From Selaginella tamariscina (taxonomy: Eukaryota; Streptophyta; Lycopodiopsida; Selaginellales; Selaginellaceae), in the NCBI GenBank assembly GCA_003024785.1, contig PUQB01000542.1:107123-171122 (forward strand): a stretch of DNA of 64,000 nt, in the 5' to 3' direction. Each line of letters opens with the position of its first letter. Position 1 is the stretch's first letter. The notes beneath the pieces were generated by a model. That model was not told the DNA's origin, searched no databases, and was given only the letters and a program-made list of their open reading frames with translations. Shown here in pieces: positions 1 through 12,202 of the stretch. A program made the translations under genes and the position numbers.

Positions 1-2455
1 AGTCTCATAGACCCATCTTTTTTCTTAACTAACAACACAGGTGCTCCAAAGGGAGACTTACTAGGTTGTATAAAACCTTGAGATATAAGCTCTTGAACTT
101 GCTTTTTAACCTCAAGTTCCTCTAGATGAGTTAATCGATAAGGACTTCGAGAACAGGCTTAGTCCCACTCTCAAGATCAATTTCTATGCTCAATTTCTGC
201 CGTGGGGGAAGCCCCTGAGGCAATGTATCAGGAAATACATCTGTATATTCCTTTAATATATATTGCAATTGAGCATTATACAAGTTTATTCTCACGTGTT
301 GTAAGTTTAACACTTAACTTTGAAGTTAAGCAAGAATTATCGTATTTGACATTTTCAGCTATGGAATTCTCCCAGCTATAACTTTATGACAATTTGGCTT
401 GCAAGTAAGTGAATTTAGGGTTCTAGGGTTAATCCTAATGTGAACAGGTTTAACACCTAAACCTCGATTAGCATTAATTACGTTTTTAAGTTTAATGGCA
501 AAAATAAGGTATGTCTATCTCTAATAACTATATTACCATGTTCATTAATATTAAAGGACGTACCTGAACATGATTGTTATCGATCTTTGAAGCATCCTCC
601 ATATCACACACATACACCAAATAACTTGCATGGAATTCCTTATTGCTCGCTTCATGGAAGTTGCAGAAAGTAACTTACTAGGAGAAGTATACTTCTTTCC
701 ATGCCAAACTATCTTGGAATTATTGTGCTCCATGAAAACTTCATAAGTATTCCAATCAATTACTGGTGTCATCTTCTTAAACCAAGGCATGCCAAAGATG
801 ATATCATATCGATTCAAGTTAGCCACAAAAAAGTCCTCCTTCACTGTAGTGCCCTCTACAGTTAATGGTATAGTAACTATACCATGATGCTCTTGTGGAT
901 CTATAACAGCCCCTTCAATAATATGGATTTGTAGTTTTCACTGGTAACTTCAAAAATTAACAAAGTTCCATGAAACCCAATTATCAAACTACAGAGTCCA
1001 ATAATACACTTGCAGAAGTACCATGTACTTGAGCCATAAGCACAATGACTGGTTCTTCTGGACCAACAGGAAGAGTTTTCCCAACAATACAGCTCACTTG
1101 TTTACTGTATTAGAAAGTTTTTTAGGACTACCCTTAATGATACTCTTCCTAATGGGGCAATCTCTAACCACATGTGTAGTGTCACCACACTTAAAGCATC
1201 CTTTAGTGGCTTGATAAGACTTGACATGTATATTTGAATTTTTTGAAATTTTCCTTTTTTGTCATACGGGTTATTACTTCCAAAACCCCCTTTTTTATCA
1301 TAAGGGTGGTGACAACGATCAAATCGTCCCTTATGACGATAAGAACGTCCATAACTTCTATATTCACGATGCTCCTTGCCTAAGGAAATATCAATATTCC
1401 TTGCTTTTTTAAACATCTCCTCAAGGTCTTGGACTTGCCAATCAATCCAAAAAGTACGTCTTTTGGACTTCCACTGGTAAAACAGTCCTCAAGAAATAAT
1501 CAGTCATTTCTTTGATGTAGCTATCCAAGCTATTTTGCTGTGTGCACTTATGTAGTGCTAGTAGTGCCACCTTAGAATCATTAACTTCTTAAACTCCTCA
1601 AGTGAGTCCACCAATCAACCACTTTTTCCTCTTTCTACACTCACACAATGCCACCACTTGAGTGCATCTCCTATCAAGGCAAAAGTCACTGCATGAAAAG
1701 CTTCATCTAATGTAAGGCCTTGCAGTTCCACTAGCTTTTTAGCGTTAGCTAGCCAAGCAATAGCTATCACCGGCCCGCCATGGCCATCAAAATTTGGCAC
1801 AAGCCTTTTTTCAAAATGTTTGAAAGAGGAACCCTTAAAACCATGAACTTCCTCGTAGTTCATCACAGAACAAATCAAGACCCTCATGAACATCTTTCAC
1901 AAGTGTTTTCAGAGTGGATTTAACACGAGCAAATTCAGCAGTAAGAGCTTCATCAGTCCACTCATACTCCGGAACAAAGTTGTTCCCTTCTTCATGTTCG
2001 ACTTCCATATTAATTTCTTCACCTTTCTCTGCCTTAATCACTCCAGGCACAACTACAGGGTTATTGCTCATGATCGTGTGACTCCAATACCAATTGTAAC
2101 ACTCCTAACACACGTGTATGGACACGCACACAAGATCTGCTAACTCAAACCTCTGAACCAAAGAACATGTGGTGTTCTCCCTCAAGCAATACGCAGACTT
2201 GTAATATCGTGTGCTTAACACACTAGTACAGTACTTTTCGCTAGTACCCAGATTGTCTTAAGGACCGTGATCACCCTAAATACTTTTGTTCCTTTTTATA
2301 TCATAAGCTTATATCCTTTTTATTTATGGACTCTCTATTTATGGACTGTGTACCTTTATGGGACTTTCAGATCTATATACACATGTCATTAATATATTCT
2401 TGAATATTCCACTTAGCAGTTATAAGTCCTTTGCATAAGTCTACTTCTTTACATC
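1..2455 (-). mobile_element. Ty3/gypsy LTR retrotransposon, 5' part, broken
   Basis: Read on the minus strand, this is the 5' portion of a Ty3/gypsy element that runs off the left edge of the window. From right to left there is a probable 5' LTR (about 2098-2455, beginning TGTAAAG and ending TTACA). A primer-site-like TGGTATTGGAGTC follows. Next comes a gag N-terminal region (about 2071 down to 1600) with the capsid-like stretch ALIGDALKWWH. A zinc-knuckle/protease region follows (about 1420-550; FGMPWFKK is typical of the retropepsin region of this family). The start of the reverse-transcriptase region is at the edge. The coding part is clearly broken in several places. With only one LTR visible, its age cannot be read. 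The domain order protease then reverse transcriptase favours Ty3/gypsy over Copia. Confidence 0.75.
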
Positions 2456-2967
2456 ATACGAATATAGTCGTGAAGAAAGGAGGGGGATGTAAAGGCAAGG
2501 GGGATGTGGAGTTTATAAAAGTGAAATCAACAAGGTCCAGCAGCAAGGATTGGTTTGAGACGTCCTCATTCGAGTAGGAGACTGCGTTGAGGCTGAAGAA
2601 GAGCTATACAACTTGTTGAGGCTGAAGAAGAGCTATACAACTTGTTGAGGCTGAAGAAGAGCTATACAATTTATCGTGTCACGTTGCTGTTGAACAAGCA
2701 GCAGCAGCAAGCTCGGCTCATGGTTCTAAACAATCCCGTCCAGCTTTGCCGTGACAAGGTACTTAGATTGGTGATCATAACTCCGCAAGAGCAATAATAT
2801 ACACATTTCGAAGCAGTTTTTAGCTCTGTTAGATTCAAGAATTTTCACTACACAACAACACACTGAAGATGAACACTAGGCATTTCTCTATCAGATCATT
2901 TTCCTGTGGTTACAGCTTCTCCAAAGCGTTCTAATCTTCTGCTTGGCAGCCTCCGAGACTGCAAAAC
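2456..2967. other. Intergenic stretch 3' of the RAF1-like gene
   Basis: Between the retroelement LTR and the stop codon of the minus-strand RAF1-like gene I see no coding sequence apart from a short tandem repeat (annotated separately). The part from about 2700 to 2967 probably holds the 3' untranslated region and polyadenylation signals of that gene. No convincing terminal structure was recognised. Confidence 0.4.
2586..2672. repeat. 29-bp tandem repeat, three copies
   Basis: Three head-to-tail copies of a 29-bp unit containing GAGGCTGAAGAAGAGC, nearly identical. It is a minisatellite in the 3' flank of the RAF1-like gene. It could encode a short acidic repeat, but no open frame uses it convincingly. 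Confidence 0.85.
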
Positions 2968-3967
2968 TCAAGTGGCCTGTTCAGCGAACAGCCTTTTCGT
3001 CCTCTTGGCTGCTTCCGTAGCAGCTCTGTAGTGCATCAATGCGTAGCAGTCACCTGGTATGGGACTAAATCCCTGCAAGCAGCAGTTTTTTTCAGTTACT
3101 ATGAGAAACAGCGTACCTCTCGAATCTCCGATCTTCGTTCGTACTGTTTAATCGCTCTGGCGAGTTCCTCTGCGCCTTTCGCATCCAGGTTCTTTTCTAG
3201 AATGAACTCCACAGCTGCCTACTAAAACATTTCTCACACTAAGCTTCTCACACTCGCAGAAACGAGCAACAACCTTACTTTCCGCTGTTTCTGGGACAGT
3301 ATCCTCAACGCATATAGACTGGAAATGTGGGAGTCGCGATCAAACGCTGAGAGCAGATCATTTGATGCCTCTGCCGCAACTAGCGAGTCGTAGACCTGCA
3401 ATAGAAGCATCAATCCTCGACAATCTCAGCAGCGGAAACGTGACATGCCCAGCTTGGGCATACCATAAAAAATGTGGTATGCCCGGGCATCCACTGTGAT
3501 GCGCAATGGAAATGAGAAACCAAGCTACATACCCTGGCAGCACCCACCATTGTCGTCTGCTTCAGTGGCGACACCATAGTGGCTTCGTATAGCTGCTCTG
3601 ACGTGAATCCCATCTGCTGGAGCTCCCACATCATGCTGGCCCTCTTGTGCCAGGAGCCCCTGTCGCCCCTGATGCTCTCCACCATAGCCCGCTTCTCCTC
3701 ATCGCTTCTTGCCGTGCTCTTGTCATCAAACCCTAAATCCTGGGGCCTGAAGCTCCCAAATCCCGGCGGGCTCGACTTCAGATTCCGGTGTGGCGCGTTG
3801 CTGTCGCTGCTGCTGCTGTTGTTGATCTTCTGTCTGGGCGCCTTTCTTGGAGGATTTGACGGCTTCCACGGATGGAAGTCGAAATTCAGGCATATGGCTG
3901 CGAATCCTGCGATTTTGAGGTTCGCCATTAAATCAGAGGAAGGAACTAGGGGAGCCGCGGAGTTCAT
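2968..3967 (-). CDS. Rubisco accumulation factor 1-like protein (alpha-domain only)
   Basis: A four-exon gene on the minus strand (3967-3533, 3395-3279, 3218-3117, 3072-2968), predicted 252 residues. All junctions are GT-AG and stay in frame. RAF1 is the plastid chaperone that helps assemble the large subunit of Rubisco. Residues about 95-145 (ELQQMGFTSEQLYEATMVSP) look like the helix-turn-helix of the RAF1 alpha-domain. The next exons read VYDSLVAAE, SLYALRILSQKQRK, LEKNLDAKGAEELARAIKQY and FSPIPGDCYALMHYR, the order expected for RAF1. The first 60 residues are basic and Ser/Pro-rich, compatible with a plastid transit peptide. The protein stops soon after the alpha-domain. Full RAF1 has a further beta-domain of about 150 residues, so this is a short paralogue or a truncated copy. 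It is divergent with the zinc-finger gene at 4027, only 59 bp apart, so the two may share a promoter. Confidence 0.8.
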
Positions 3968-4026
3968 GGATTGATTGATTGGATGCTTAGTACAGCTAAT
4001 CGTTGATTATTGTTTTCTTCTCCAAA

Positions 4027-4836
4027 ATGGCAGCTTATTGGACGACTGGTGCTGGAAGAGCCACATATGTAGCCATCAAGCTTTTGAATTTCCACGGAGC
4101 GGCTCCAGGCATGTCGGCTTGGCGATTGGCTGGAACGAACTTGCTTCTGGATGGGTTGATTCCAGTTCGATTGCATGGCAGCCAGGGTCAGGGAAGGCCC
4201 AGATTCATCGTCGCAGCAGCCAGCGACCAACAGCAGCCCCTGAAGCATGATCTGTACCCGTTTCTGCCAGAGCTGCCTTGTCGGACCTGCAAAGGTAGGC
4301 GATGAAGAATTCCTGCACAAACCCTTGATCGATACCTGTTTCGTTGGTCTCGGCAGGTATTAAGGAAGTGGATTGCGATCAATGCAAGGGCACAGGGAGG
4401 CTGGACACTAGCGGATATCATAGGAAGAATCCCGTGGATGTGAACAGAGTTGTGGTGAGTGATCGTTCGGCAGATCATCTGGGAGAGATTTGAATCCGTG
4501 GAAATTTTCCAGGTTCCAAATGGACAGCGATGGAGAGGACATTCGGCTGGAGACACTACGAAGCGCGCGAGCCAAGGAGAGGTACGAAGGGAACCACTGG
4601 TTCATCCAGCTGAGCGCTACTTGCGATAACAACATCCCAGTCTGGATGAATCTGAAAAATCTCAAAGTTGGTTCCTCGCATCGATGTTCCTAGAAATGTG
4701 TCAAAAGAATCGCAAGCTGTGGAGGATGGGATGGCTGGAGCCATCCGAGTACACCAAGGAAGTGACATCAGGACCCAAATGCAAGACTTGCAGAGCCACG
4801 GGCAAGCTGGAATGTCGCGATTGCGGCGGCACCGGC
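4027..4836 (+). pseudogene. DnaJ-type cysteine-rich zinc-finger protein, disrupted
   Basis: Plus-strand host gene with at least three exons. Exon 1 (4027-4294) starts at MAAYWTTGAGRATY and ends in LPCRTCKG. Exon 2 reads VDCDQCKGTGRLDTSGYHRK, and later sequence carries KCKTCRATGKLECRDCGG. These are CxxCxxxG repeats of the DnaJ cysteine-rich finger without a J domain, as in plant plastid thiol/chaperone factors. The end of exon 2 has lost one G: the inverted copy at 36.6 kb reads GTGGGTGAGTG where this copy reads GTGGTGAGTG, so the donor phase no longer fits exon 3 (GSKWTAMERTFGWRHYE). A further frame change lies about 4565-4580. The last finger is cut at 4836 by a Copia element. It is therefore probably dead. 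Family assignment is good; the exact orthologue is uncertain. Confidence 0.7.
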
Positions 4837-4992
4837 TGTTAGTAATAGAATACTTAAAATTTCTCTTATTATTTTAAACATCATGTCCAAGGTTATTATA
4901 TACATGAATAAGTCTGCACATCTTCAACTTCTTTTCAAGAGGAATATCACAAGTTGAACATGTCATGTCATGTAAAGCTAATATTCTTAATA
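4837..4992 (-). repeat. 3' LTR of Copia-1
   Basis: About 156 bp, aligned by eye over nearly its whole length with 9415-9571. It shares TTTCTCTTATTATTTTAAAC and a long central block. It begins TGTT on the plus strand, and the purine tract of the element lies just inside. Confidence 0.8.
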
Positions 4993-7900
4993 CTCCTCTC
5001 GAACTGATATGACATGATTTCTGATTGTCGGCTGGTTACCATCTGGTTTCTACACGGTCGACCACCGTGTCACACTGCTGCATGCCACCTCTAGCTTGGG
5101 GCATGTCCGCAGGGTACTGCCGCTTTCGCTCCTATCCATCTGCACTGCTCTAACCCACCTTTCCTGTGCCTCCACGGCTTCCATTGCCACTACAGGATCA
5201 GGAGTGGGCTTCGACACCTTTTGCAGTGCCCCATCTCCTCCGCTACCTAAGAGGATCTTTAGTGGTATGCACCAACTCTGCACCAACTCCTGTGGTGCCC
5301 TCGTTTCCTCTGCCTGCGGGGAGTTACTATGGGCTACGCCGCCTCCTGCAGCGCCTCAATCTCCACCATTACATCGGAGATCTATACTAGGTTGTGCCAC
5401 CTGCGGCTCCCCAATATCACCCAATAAAAGGCTACATATACTAGCTGAACTGCTAACTACCTAGCCAACGAATCTCTGTGAAGAAATATCCTATATCACT
5501 TCCACTCGAGCACAAGCATGCTCCTCTTAAGAAAAAATCTTGCTAACACCAAGTGTGTCTTGACGTGTCGCTGAAACGGTGTGAGCTGGAGAGCCTTAGT
5601 AAAGATATCTGCAGCTTGGTCCTCTGTGCGGCAATGTACTAGCTCAATGTACTAGCTCAAGAACATTTTGGGTGACTTGATCTCGAATAAAATGAAAGTG
5701 CACCTGGATGTGTTTGGTCCTCTTGTGATACTGAGCATTCTTTGTGAGAGCAATCACACCAATTGTCACAATAAACCACTGTTGCTTCAATTTGAGGATA
5801 ACCAAGTCCATCCAAAAGTTGGTGAAGCCAGCTGCACTCCTTTGCTACTTGTGTTGCTGCTACATATTCTGCTTCAGTTGAAGAGAGCGCAATAATTGTA
5901 TTTCGTTTACTGCATCACGTGACAGCACTGCTTCCAAGAGTGAATATGTAGCCAAAGGTAGACTTCCTCTGATCAACTTCGCCTGCAAAATCTGCATATG
6001 TGAAACCGAATAAGCACATCCTTATTGCAGGAACTTTGCTGTAAGTGAGAGCAAAATTCTGCATTCCCTTGAGGTAGTGGAAAATTCGTTTCACAGCAAG
6101 CTAGTGGACATGTCCTAGAGTCTCAAGAAACTGAGAGACTTATCCCACTAAGTCCAAACATGTGCAAACCATTAAGTAGACGAGATTGCCAACCTTCTGC
6201 CTGTATGGGATCTGCTCATTTGTTATTGTTGTTCTAGTGTTTGTGGAGCCTGGTCCTTACTAAGGTGAGAACCAGCTTCCATTGGTGTCACTGCTGAGTT
6301 GATGTCTGCAAGACCAAACTTCTGGAGAATTTCTTTTGTATATTTGCGCTGTGACAACTGAATGGTGCCAGACTTTTTGTCTTGAAGAATCTCTATGCTG
6401 AGGCAAAAATGAATAGGTCCAAGGTCCACCATCTTGAAACGTGCTTGTAACTCGTTTTGTTTGTAACACCTTTCTTGTGGGACCGAAGAGAAGACAATCA
6501 TCGACATAAAGAGCAAGGTAAATGCAAATCAAACTTCACTTGCGTAAATAGACGTTTGTGTTTGCTAAGGTGCTCACAAAGCCAATGGAGAGAAGATAAC
6601 TATTCATCTTCTCGTACCACTGCCATGGAGATTGCTTGAGTCCAAAGAGTGCCTTGCAAAGTTTATAAACTTTCCGTTCTTTTCCTTAAACCAAAATCCC
6701 TTTGGTTGCATGATAAAAATATCTTCGTCTAAGTCACCATTTAAGAATGTTGTCGTGACATCAAGCTGCTCCACTTCAAGATTCTAGGCCTTCTACTTGA
6801 GAATAACCTTTGGCGACTAATCTAGCCTTGTACTTGATATTGCCATCCAAGCTAGTCTTGAGCCAAAAAATCCACTTTGTCTTAATTGGTTTTCTGCCTG
6901 GAGGAAGATCCACAAGCTCCCAAGTTCCATTCTCTAGGAGGGATGAGTATTTTTGAGTTTGCTGCTTCACGCCATTGCTCTTACTTAGAACTGAAGAGAG
7001 CTTCTCGTAAATTCTTGGGGACGAGAATATCACGGCCTTGTAAAAAAAGCAGCTGTAATACTAGATCTAGAAGCTCAAGTGTTGTTTATTGCAATTCTGG
7101 AGGATCAGTAGAGAAATAATATGCATTAGAATCACTTGGATTAACCTGAGTACATTGAGCTTGCCGTGAAGCTCGTCGTGCAGCTTGAAGGTCAAGCCTC
7201 TCTCAGAATTGCACTCCAGCTTCTATAAGCATACGCACTTTGGTGGATCTGCGAAGAATGGGGGAAGCCTAGGCACTCCCAAAGCTTGACTCACTACCTA
7301 TAGGTGGAGATGATCCTTTTAGGCCAACAAGATCACTCCCACCAAGGTCTTGCACTCTTGGGGCCGGAACTACTGCAACACTTGTGCTTGGAATTGCATG
7401 AATATCTGGTGCTGAAGACACGTTTCCATGTCCATCTGGTACTTTAAGTGTTTCAACCCTAGGGCTAAAATGGTCTTCTTCATCACTTGTAACCACCATA
7501 AATTAATGACATTCAACTGGAGGGTCGATGGCTATGGGAAGATTGCGAGTGGATATAGTCTGAGACTCATCAAAGATCACATCCCGGTTGTGAATGAGCT
7601 GGACAAACTGAAGAGCTTGTATGCCTTCATTTGATCGCTATATCTAAGCAAGATACTTTGATGCTTGAGTTTCCAATCTTGTCATGATTCTTCTTTGAAA
7701 GAAATGCATATGCAACACATCTGAAGATCCTCAAGTGACTGAGATCTAGTTTCTTGCCGTACCATCGCTCGTATGGTGTTTGGTTGGAGACAACCAAAGT
7801 AAACTGGCAGTTTCTTAGATATGCCGCTACTGCTATAGCATCGCACCAAAACAGCATCTTGAAGAAGTGAGTGAGCAGCTTCTTGGAGTGTCCTATTTGC

Positions 7901-9414
7901 TCTCTCAGCTATCCCGTTCTGTTGCTGGGTGTTTGGGACTGAGTATTGTCTCTTGATGCCAGCATCATCACAAAGCTTGATGAACTGCTTGGAGGTGTAT
8001 TCTCCACCATCGTCGTTATGAAACTTCTTAAGTTTCTTGCCTATCTAAAGCTCTACTTGAGTCTTAAACATGATGAACTCTTCGATCACCTCAGACTTTC
8101 TAGCAAGAAATTTGACAGCAATCATGTGTGAGTAATCATCCACAAAAGTGACAAAGTAATGCTTGTTGTCTCTGGACTGCATGGGCATCGTGCAAGCATC
8201 AAAGTGGACCAATTCCAAGATTTCCGTAACTCTCGTGGCAGCACTAGACTTAAATGGGAATCTGTGTTGCACACACGGTTCACAATGACTTGTCTAGAGG
8301 CAAGACGAACTTTGATGGCCCCGACTCCAAACACACTGTGTGAGTAGTCGTCACCCAAGAAAATTCTCTTGTTGTATGGAAGTGGCTCTAACTGGCTAAA
8401 TAATTCCCAATATGTGTCGTGTGCTAGTTAGCTCCATTGTCCAACCACATGACTTCTCTTTGATCTGGAAGGCCAAACTCATAATCCCTAGTAGCGTGAG
8501 CTTGGAAGTCGATGTTGGAAGCCATGAAGAGACTACCGTCGCTTATAGCATCATCCTCACCTTATGCAAAATTAGCAACCTGCTTTCCTTTTCGAATTTC
8601 CTTGGCTCGCTTAGCAACTTTGTTTAGACAGTCACGAGCGAAATGTCTTGGTTTCTTGCAAGTGTTATAGAGTCCATTGTTCTTCCACTTCTTGATCTTT
8701 TTCTTATATTGTTGATCATTGCTATTGATGCCCTTGGTGGCTCTGTGCTGGCATGGCCCAGATAAATGCCTTGTTCTTGGCAACAAACATGGCCAAATTA
8801 GGAGTTGAATCTGCAATCTAGGTTGTTTCCAATAAGGTCTTCAAGGCAAGCATCTCATTGATGACTTCGTCAAATGTCTTTGTGGCAACATGACGACACG
8901 CAATGAGCTTGAACACGTCAAGAATGCTCTTCAAGAACACTACTATAATGTCACTCTCTTCAACCTTCGTTGGTGTCTGGAGATCCTCAATTTGCTTGAG
9001 AATGCCCTTAAGCCGACTTGTAAAATCTTGAATCGATTTGTCCTTGCCCTTGAGCATGCCACCGAACTTCATTTCATCTCAATTAAGTTTGTCTTGGTTG
9101 TCTTACCAAGAACTAGCTTTAAGGCTTCCCAATTCTATTTTGAGGTTTTACTAGTATATCAAGATGACATTGATAGATTTTTCCATGACGCGTCCAAGAA
9201 TGCCAAGTGCGCAAGTGTCCAACTTGGTCCATTCCTTGATCGCATCCATGTTCTAATGCTTCCAACTTGATATCGATTCCAGAAACGATCCCCACAGGTT
9301 CTTTTCCATAAAAAAGAATTCCATTTGTGACTTCCATCCATGGAAGTCCTTCCCATCAAAGACCTCAAACGCATCTGTTCAAAAGCCATACCCAATAAAT
9401 TACTGCCCAGGAAA

Positions 9415-9571
9415 TTATCACTACAATAACTTAAGATTTCTCTTATTATTTTAAACATTATGTACAAGGTTATTATATACATGAATAAGTCTGTATATCT
9501 TCTAACTTCTTTTGAAGAGGAACACCACCAGTTGGGATATCTCATGTCATGTAAGGCAAATATTCTTAACA
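9415..9571 (-). repeat. 5' LTR of Copia-1
   Basis: Partner of the LTR at 4837. On the element's own strand it begins TGTTAAGAATATT, and gag lies on its inner side. Confidence 0.8.
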
Positions 9572-10621
9572 ATAGCCAAGCGACGCTTAGGGTTTATGCA
9601 GGGGTATCATGGAGGTCGAGGTCAGAGGATGGGGAAGTAGCGCCTTCGTCAGTAGAAGCTGTAATGGAAATAGGAGGGTAATGGAGCATCCTACTACTGT
9701 CCTCGGGTGAATTTCGAGCCTTCGCCGCCGCGGGTGTATCCAGCGATGCAGCTCCCAAGCAACAATTTTTTCAAAGGAGTCAAATGGTGAAGAGGATTGC
9801 TGCTTTCTTGCTTGGATTGCTCACGTTCTTTCTGGCTTGCTGCCTGCACAGGTCTCCCGATGGCTTCTGCTTCTTGACCTGCAGCGAGGTTTGTAAGTCG
9901 AAGTCATGGGAGAAATGTAGCAGCTTCTATGACCTATGATACAGGCCAGCAAATAAACCAGGAATTCGAAGTCGGCGTTTCGAAAAGGGTATGTACTCCT
10001 GTCGATTCCAAAATCAGGCTTCTCTACTGATTGAGACATGAAGATTGTTGACAAGGAACTGGTCTTACATGCTCACCAATACATGATTAGCTTTGTCTGT
10101 TGTTAAGCCCTTGATAACTCATGGTCGGTTTAACTGAGGAACTGCTCAACAATTAAGACGAGATCAGGTCGAGGAGCTGTTGGGCCATCATGCTCAATAC
10201 CCGTATTCACGAGGAGCCGAAGAGCCATCGGGCCATGGAATCTCCAAGAAGCCAGCAATAGCTGGTGGGGCCTTCATACGAATAGACGGGTACGTCAGCG
10301 GGAGGAGTTATTGCACCAAAATGTCGGTACTGACCCAAAAAATGTTATGGAATGTAGTTCGATCGGTACAAAGCGAGAAAAGGGGCAAGATACAGCGCCG
10401 AGAACCAAATCCAAGAACACAACAAACGCGCTTGAATTTTCATAAAACAATGTATGTTGATTTGTTTCCAAGCCTCGCATGCCATGCCATTCCTTTAGAT
10501 GTAGTTATTATTTTGATTTTTGTTTCAACCCACAGGACATATTAGCATGACTGAAACAAACCCATTTGATTTGAAGCCATTACGGCATTACCACACAACA
10601 GCTCGTGGATATAAATTTGCT
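9572..10621. repeat. Non-coding half of an inverted host duplication
   Basis: This stretch is a diverged reverse complement of about 35,490-36,240. The run at 10,180-10,460, for example, matches the complement of 35,640-35,880. On the block-2 side it joins directly to the zinc-finger gene copy, while here it is separated from that gene by Copia-1. I see no convincing coding sequence in it; short open frames differ between the two copies. It probably holds the downstream flank of the cysteine-rich gene. Confidence 0.65.
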
Positions 10622-10836
10622 TCTAGACGACTTCCTGGATCATCAGGGAAGTCTTAGGACACATACCCATGTAACTACCAAATCCGTTTTTTTTACAACA
10701 GTAGTAATCGTGGCCATCTTCTCATAGTTGTAAGCAGCTGTCATTCTTCAAGCAGTAAAAGTGGTTTTTGGTTTCATCACACAGCTGTTGGTAGCTGCCG
10801 AACCCTCCTTCAGACAGCAATAGTACTTGATGTTAC
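10622..10836 (-). pseudogene. 3' exon fragment of the cysteine-rich repeat gene
   Basis: The minus strand is a close copy of the last exon of the gene at 34.9-35.5 kb, including the stop region and 3' flank. It has small deletions that break the frame (for example in the second and third CC repeats), and its 5' part is displaced beyond 12.3 kb by the tRNA-like and tandem-repeat block. It is a dead, split copy of that gene. Confidence 0.75.
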
Positions 10837-10871
10837 TATTGTTAAAACTAAGCTGAATATACACACAACCC

Positions 10872-10942
10872 GGGCAGGTAGCTCAGTGGTAGAGCACCTG
10901 ACACCAATGTGAGAGGTCTCAGGTTCAATCCCCAGCCTGTCT
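10872..10942 (+). repeat. tRNA-like sequence, copy 1
   Basis: 71 bases with a tRNA-like layout. The acceptor strand GGGCAGG can pair with CCTGTCT (with G-U pairs), there is an A-box-like TAGCTCAGTGGTAGAGC, and a B-box-like GGTTCAATCC. The anticodon arm does not pair well and position 33 is not U, so it is unlikely to be a working tRNA. A second copy lies at 12,203. Both are preceded by ACAACCCGGG and followed by AGATCCGTTTT. The shared tail suggests a tRNA-derived SINE or a duplicated tRNA pseudogene with an intact polymerase III promoter. Confidence 0.6.
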
Positions 10943-10971
10943 AGATCCGTTTTTCAATATGCTATCAGAGC

Positions 10972-11490
10972 TATGGATGTTAGGGATGGATGGCCTGTGA
11001 CTGCTGGCAGCTAGGGATGGATGGCCTGTGGTAGGCCCGGACTGGCAGCTAGGGATGAACACACATAGCTGGCAGCTAGGGATGGATGGCCTGTGGTAGG
11101 CCCCATCCCTAGCTTGTGGTAGGCCCGGACTGGCAGGTAGGGATATGGATGTTAGGGATGGATGGCCTGTGACTGCTGGCAGCTAGGGATGGATGGCCTG
11201 TGGTAGGCCCGGACTGGTAGCTAGGGATGAACACACCATAGCTGGCAGCTAGGGATGGATGGCCTGTGGTAGGCCCCCATCCCTAGCTTGTGGTAGGCCC
11301 GGACTGGCAGGTAGGGATATGGATGTTAGGGATGGATGGCCTGTGACTGCTGGCAGCTAGGGATGGATGGCCTGTGGTAGGCCCGGACTGGCAGCTAGGG
11401 ATGAACACACCATAGCTGGCAGCTAGGGATGGATGGCCTGTGGTAGGCCCCCATCCCTAGCTTGTGGTAGGCCCGGACTGGCAGGTAGGG
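10972..11490 (+). repeat. About 172-bp satellite-like repeat, three copies
   Basis: Units start at 10,972, 11,144 and 11,318 (TATGGATGTTAGGGATGG). Each unit is itself built from smaller blocks (GGCAGCTAGGGATGGATGG, GTGGTAGGCCCGGACTGGCA) and contains inverted copies of CATCCCTAGC/GCTAGGGATG that can fold back. It has no coding potential and lies directly downstream of tRNA-like copy 1. Confidence 0.85.
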
Positions 11491-11496
11491 ATGTGT

Positions 11497-11876
11497 GGTG
11501 TGTTTTAAAACTAAGTTGAATATACACACAACCCGTTCTTGTTGGCAGCTAGGGATGGATGGCCTGTGGTAGGCCCCCATCCCTAGCCTGTGGTTTGGTG
11601 TTTACGAAGAGGTTTGGTGTGTTTGCAATAAGTGGTCATTCTGATGCGTATTGGGCATATCCTTGAGCATTAATGTTTAATGTTGGTGTGTTTTAAAACT
11701 AAGTTGAATATACACACAACCCGTTCTTGTTGGCAGCTAGGGATGGATGGCCTGTGGTAGGCCCCCATCCCTAGCCTGTGGTTTGGTGTTTACGAAGAGG
11801 TTTGGTGTGTTTGCAATAAGTGGTCATTCTGATGCGTATTGGGCATATCCTTGAGCATTTAATGTTTAATGTTGGT
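11497..11876 (+). repeat. 188-bp tandem duplication
   Basis: Two nearly identical units (from 11,497 and 11,685). Each starts GGTGTGTTTTAAAACTAAG, contains TATACACACAACCCG (the same lead-in found before tRNA-like copy 1) and a block of the 172-bp repeat, and ends with AATGTTGGTG. The few differences indicate a recent duplication. Confidence 0.85.
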
Positions 11877-12202
11877 GGATGTGTATGTGGTATGCTATAG
11901 TGGTTGTCATGGAGCTACTTTGGCATCTGTTGCAGATTGGTTTGGCCTCATTTGTTTGTGTTTGCTTTTTTCTTTTGTGTGCTTGTGAGCTGTGGTTTGG
12001 AGATTGAAGCTCGAGACAGTATCCGGGCGAGAGACTAGACCCGTAAAGGTCTGAATCGATTACCTTCTTCTTCGAATACTTAGCGATGCTTGGGTTTAGG
12101 GGGATGGGAATAAGAGTAGGTTTATATAAAATCCGTTGGGATGTTTTTATGTACACTTGTATTTAGCCCCATGAATAAACTTTAAACACTCCTTCACAAC
12201 CC
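11877..12202. other. Unassigned spacer before tRNA-like copy 2
   Basis: Non-repetitive stretch between the tandem repeats and tRNA-like copy 2. I see no gene, terminal repeat or known motif in it. Confidence 0.4.

Larger units (their letters stand above)
4837..9571 (-). mobile_element. Copia LTR retrotransposon (Copia-1), old and broken
   Basis: A minus-strand Ty1/copia element inserted in the last finger of the zinc-finger gene. Parts from 5' (right) to 3' (left): 5' LTR about 9415-9571, gag region about 9340-8560 with a zinc knuckle (CKKPRHFARDC), integrase region about 8270-7630 (FVTFVDDYSH), a reverse-transcriptase region about 7030-6220 (LALYVDDCLLF), RNase H-like remains, a purine tract near 4993-5000, and 3' LTR 4837-4992. 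The integrase-before-RT order fixes it as Copia. The coding region is broken in many places. The two LTRs differ at roughly one base in eight by eye, so it is old. No clean target duplication was found. The duplicated host segment at 36.2 kb lacks this insertion. An odd open stretch at 5050-5286 may be unrelated inserted sequence. Confidence 0.85.

Noticed and set aside
3579-3974. Plus-strand open frame opposite RAF1 exon 1
   Set aside because: It is a shadow of the minus-strand gene; the minus strand has matching family sequence and in-frame splices.
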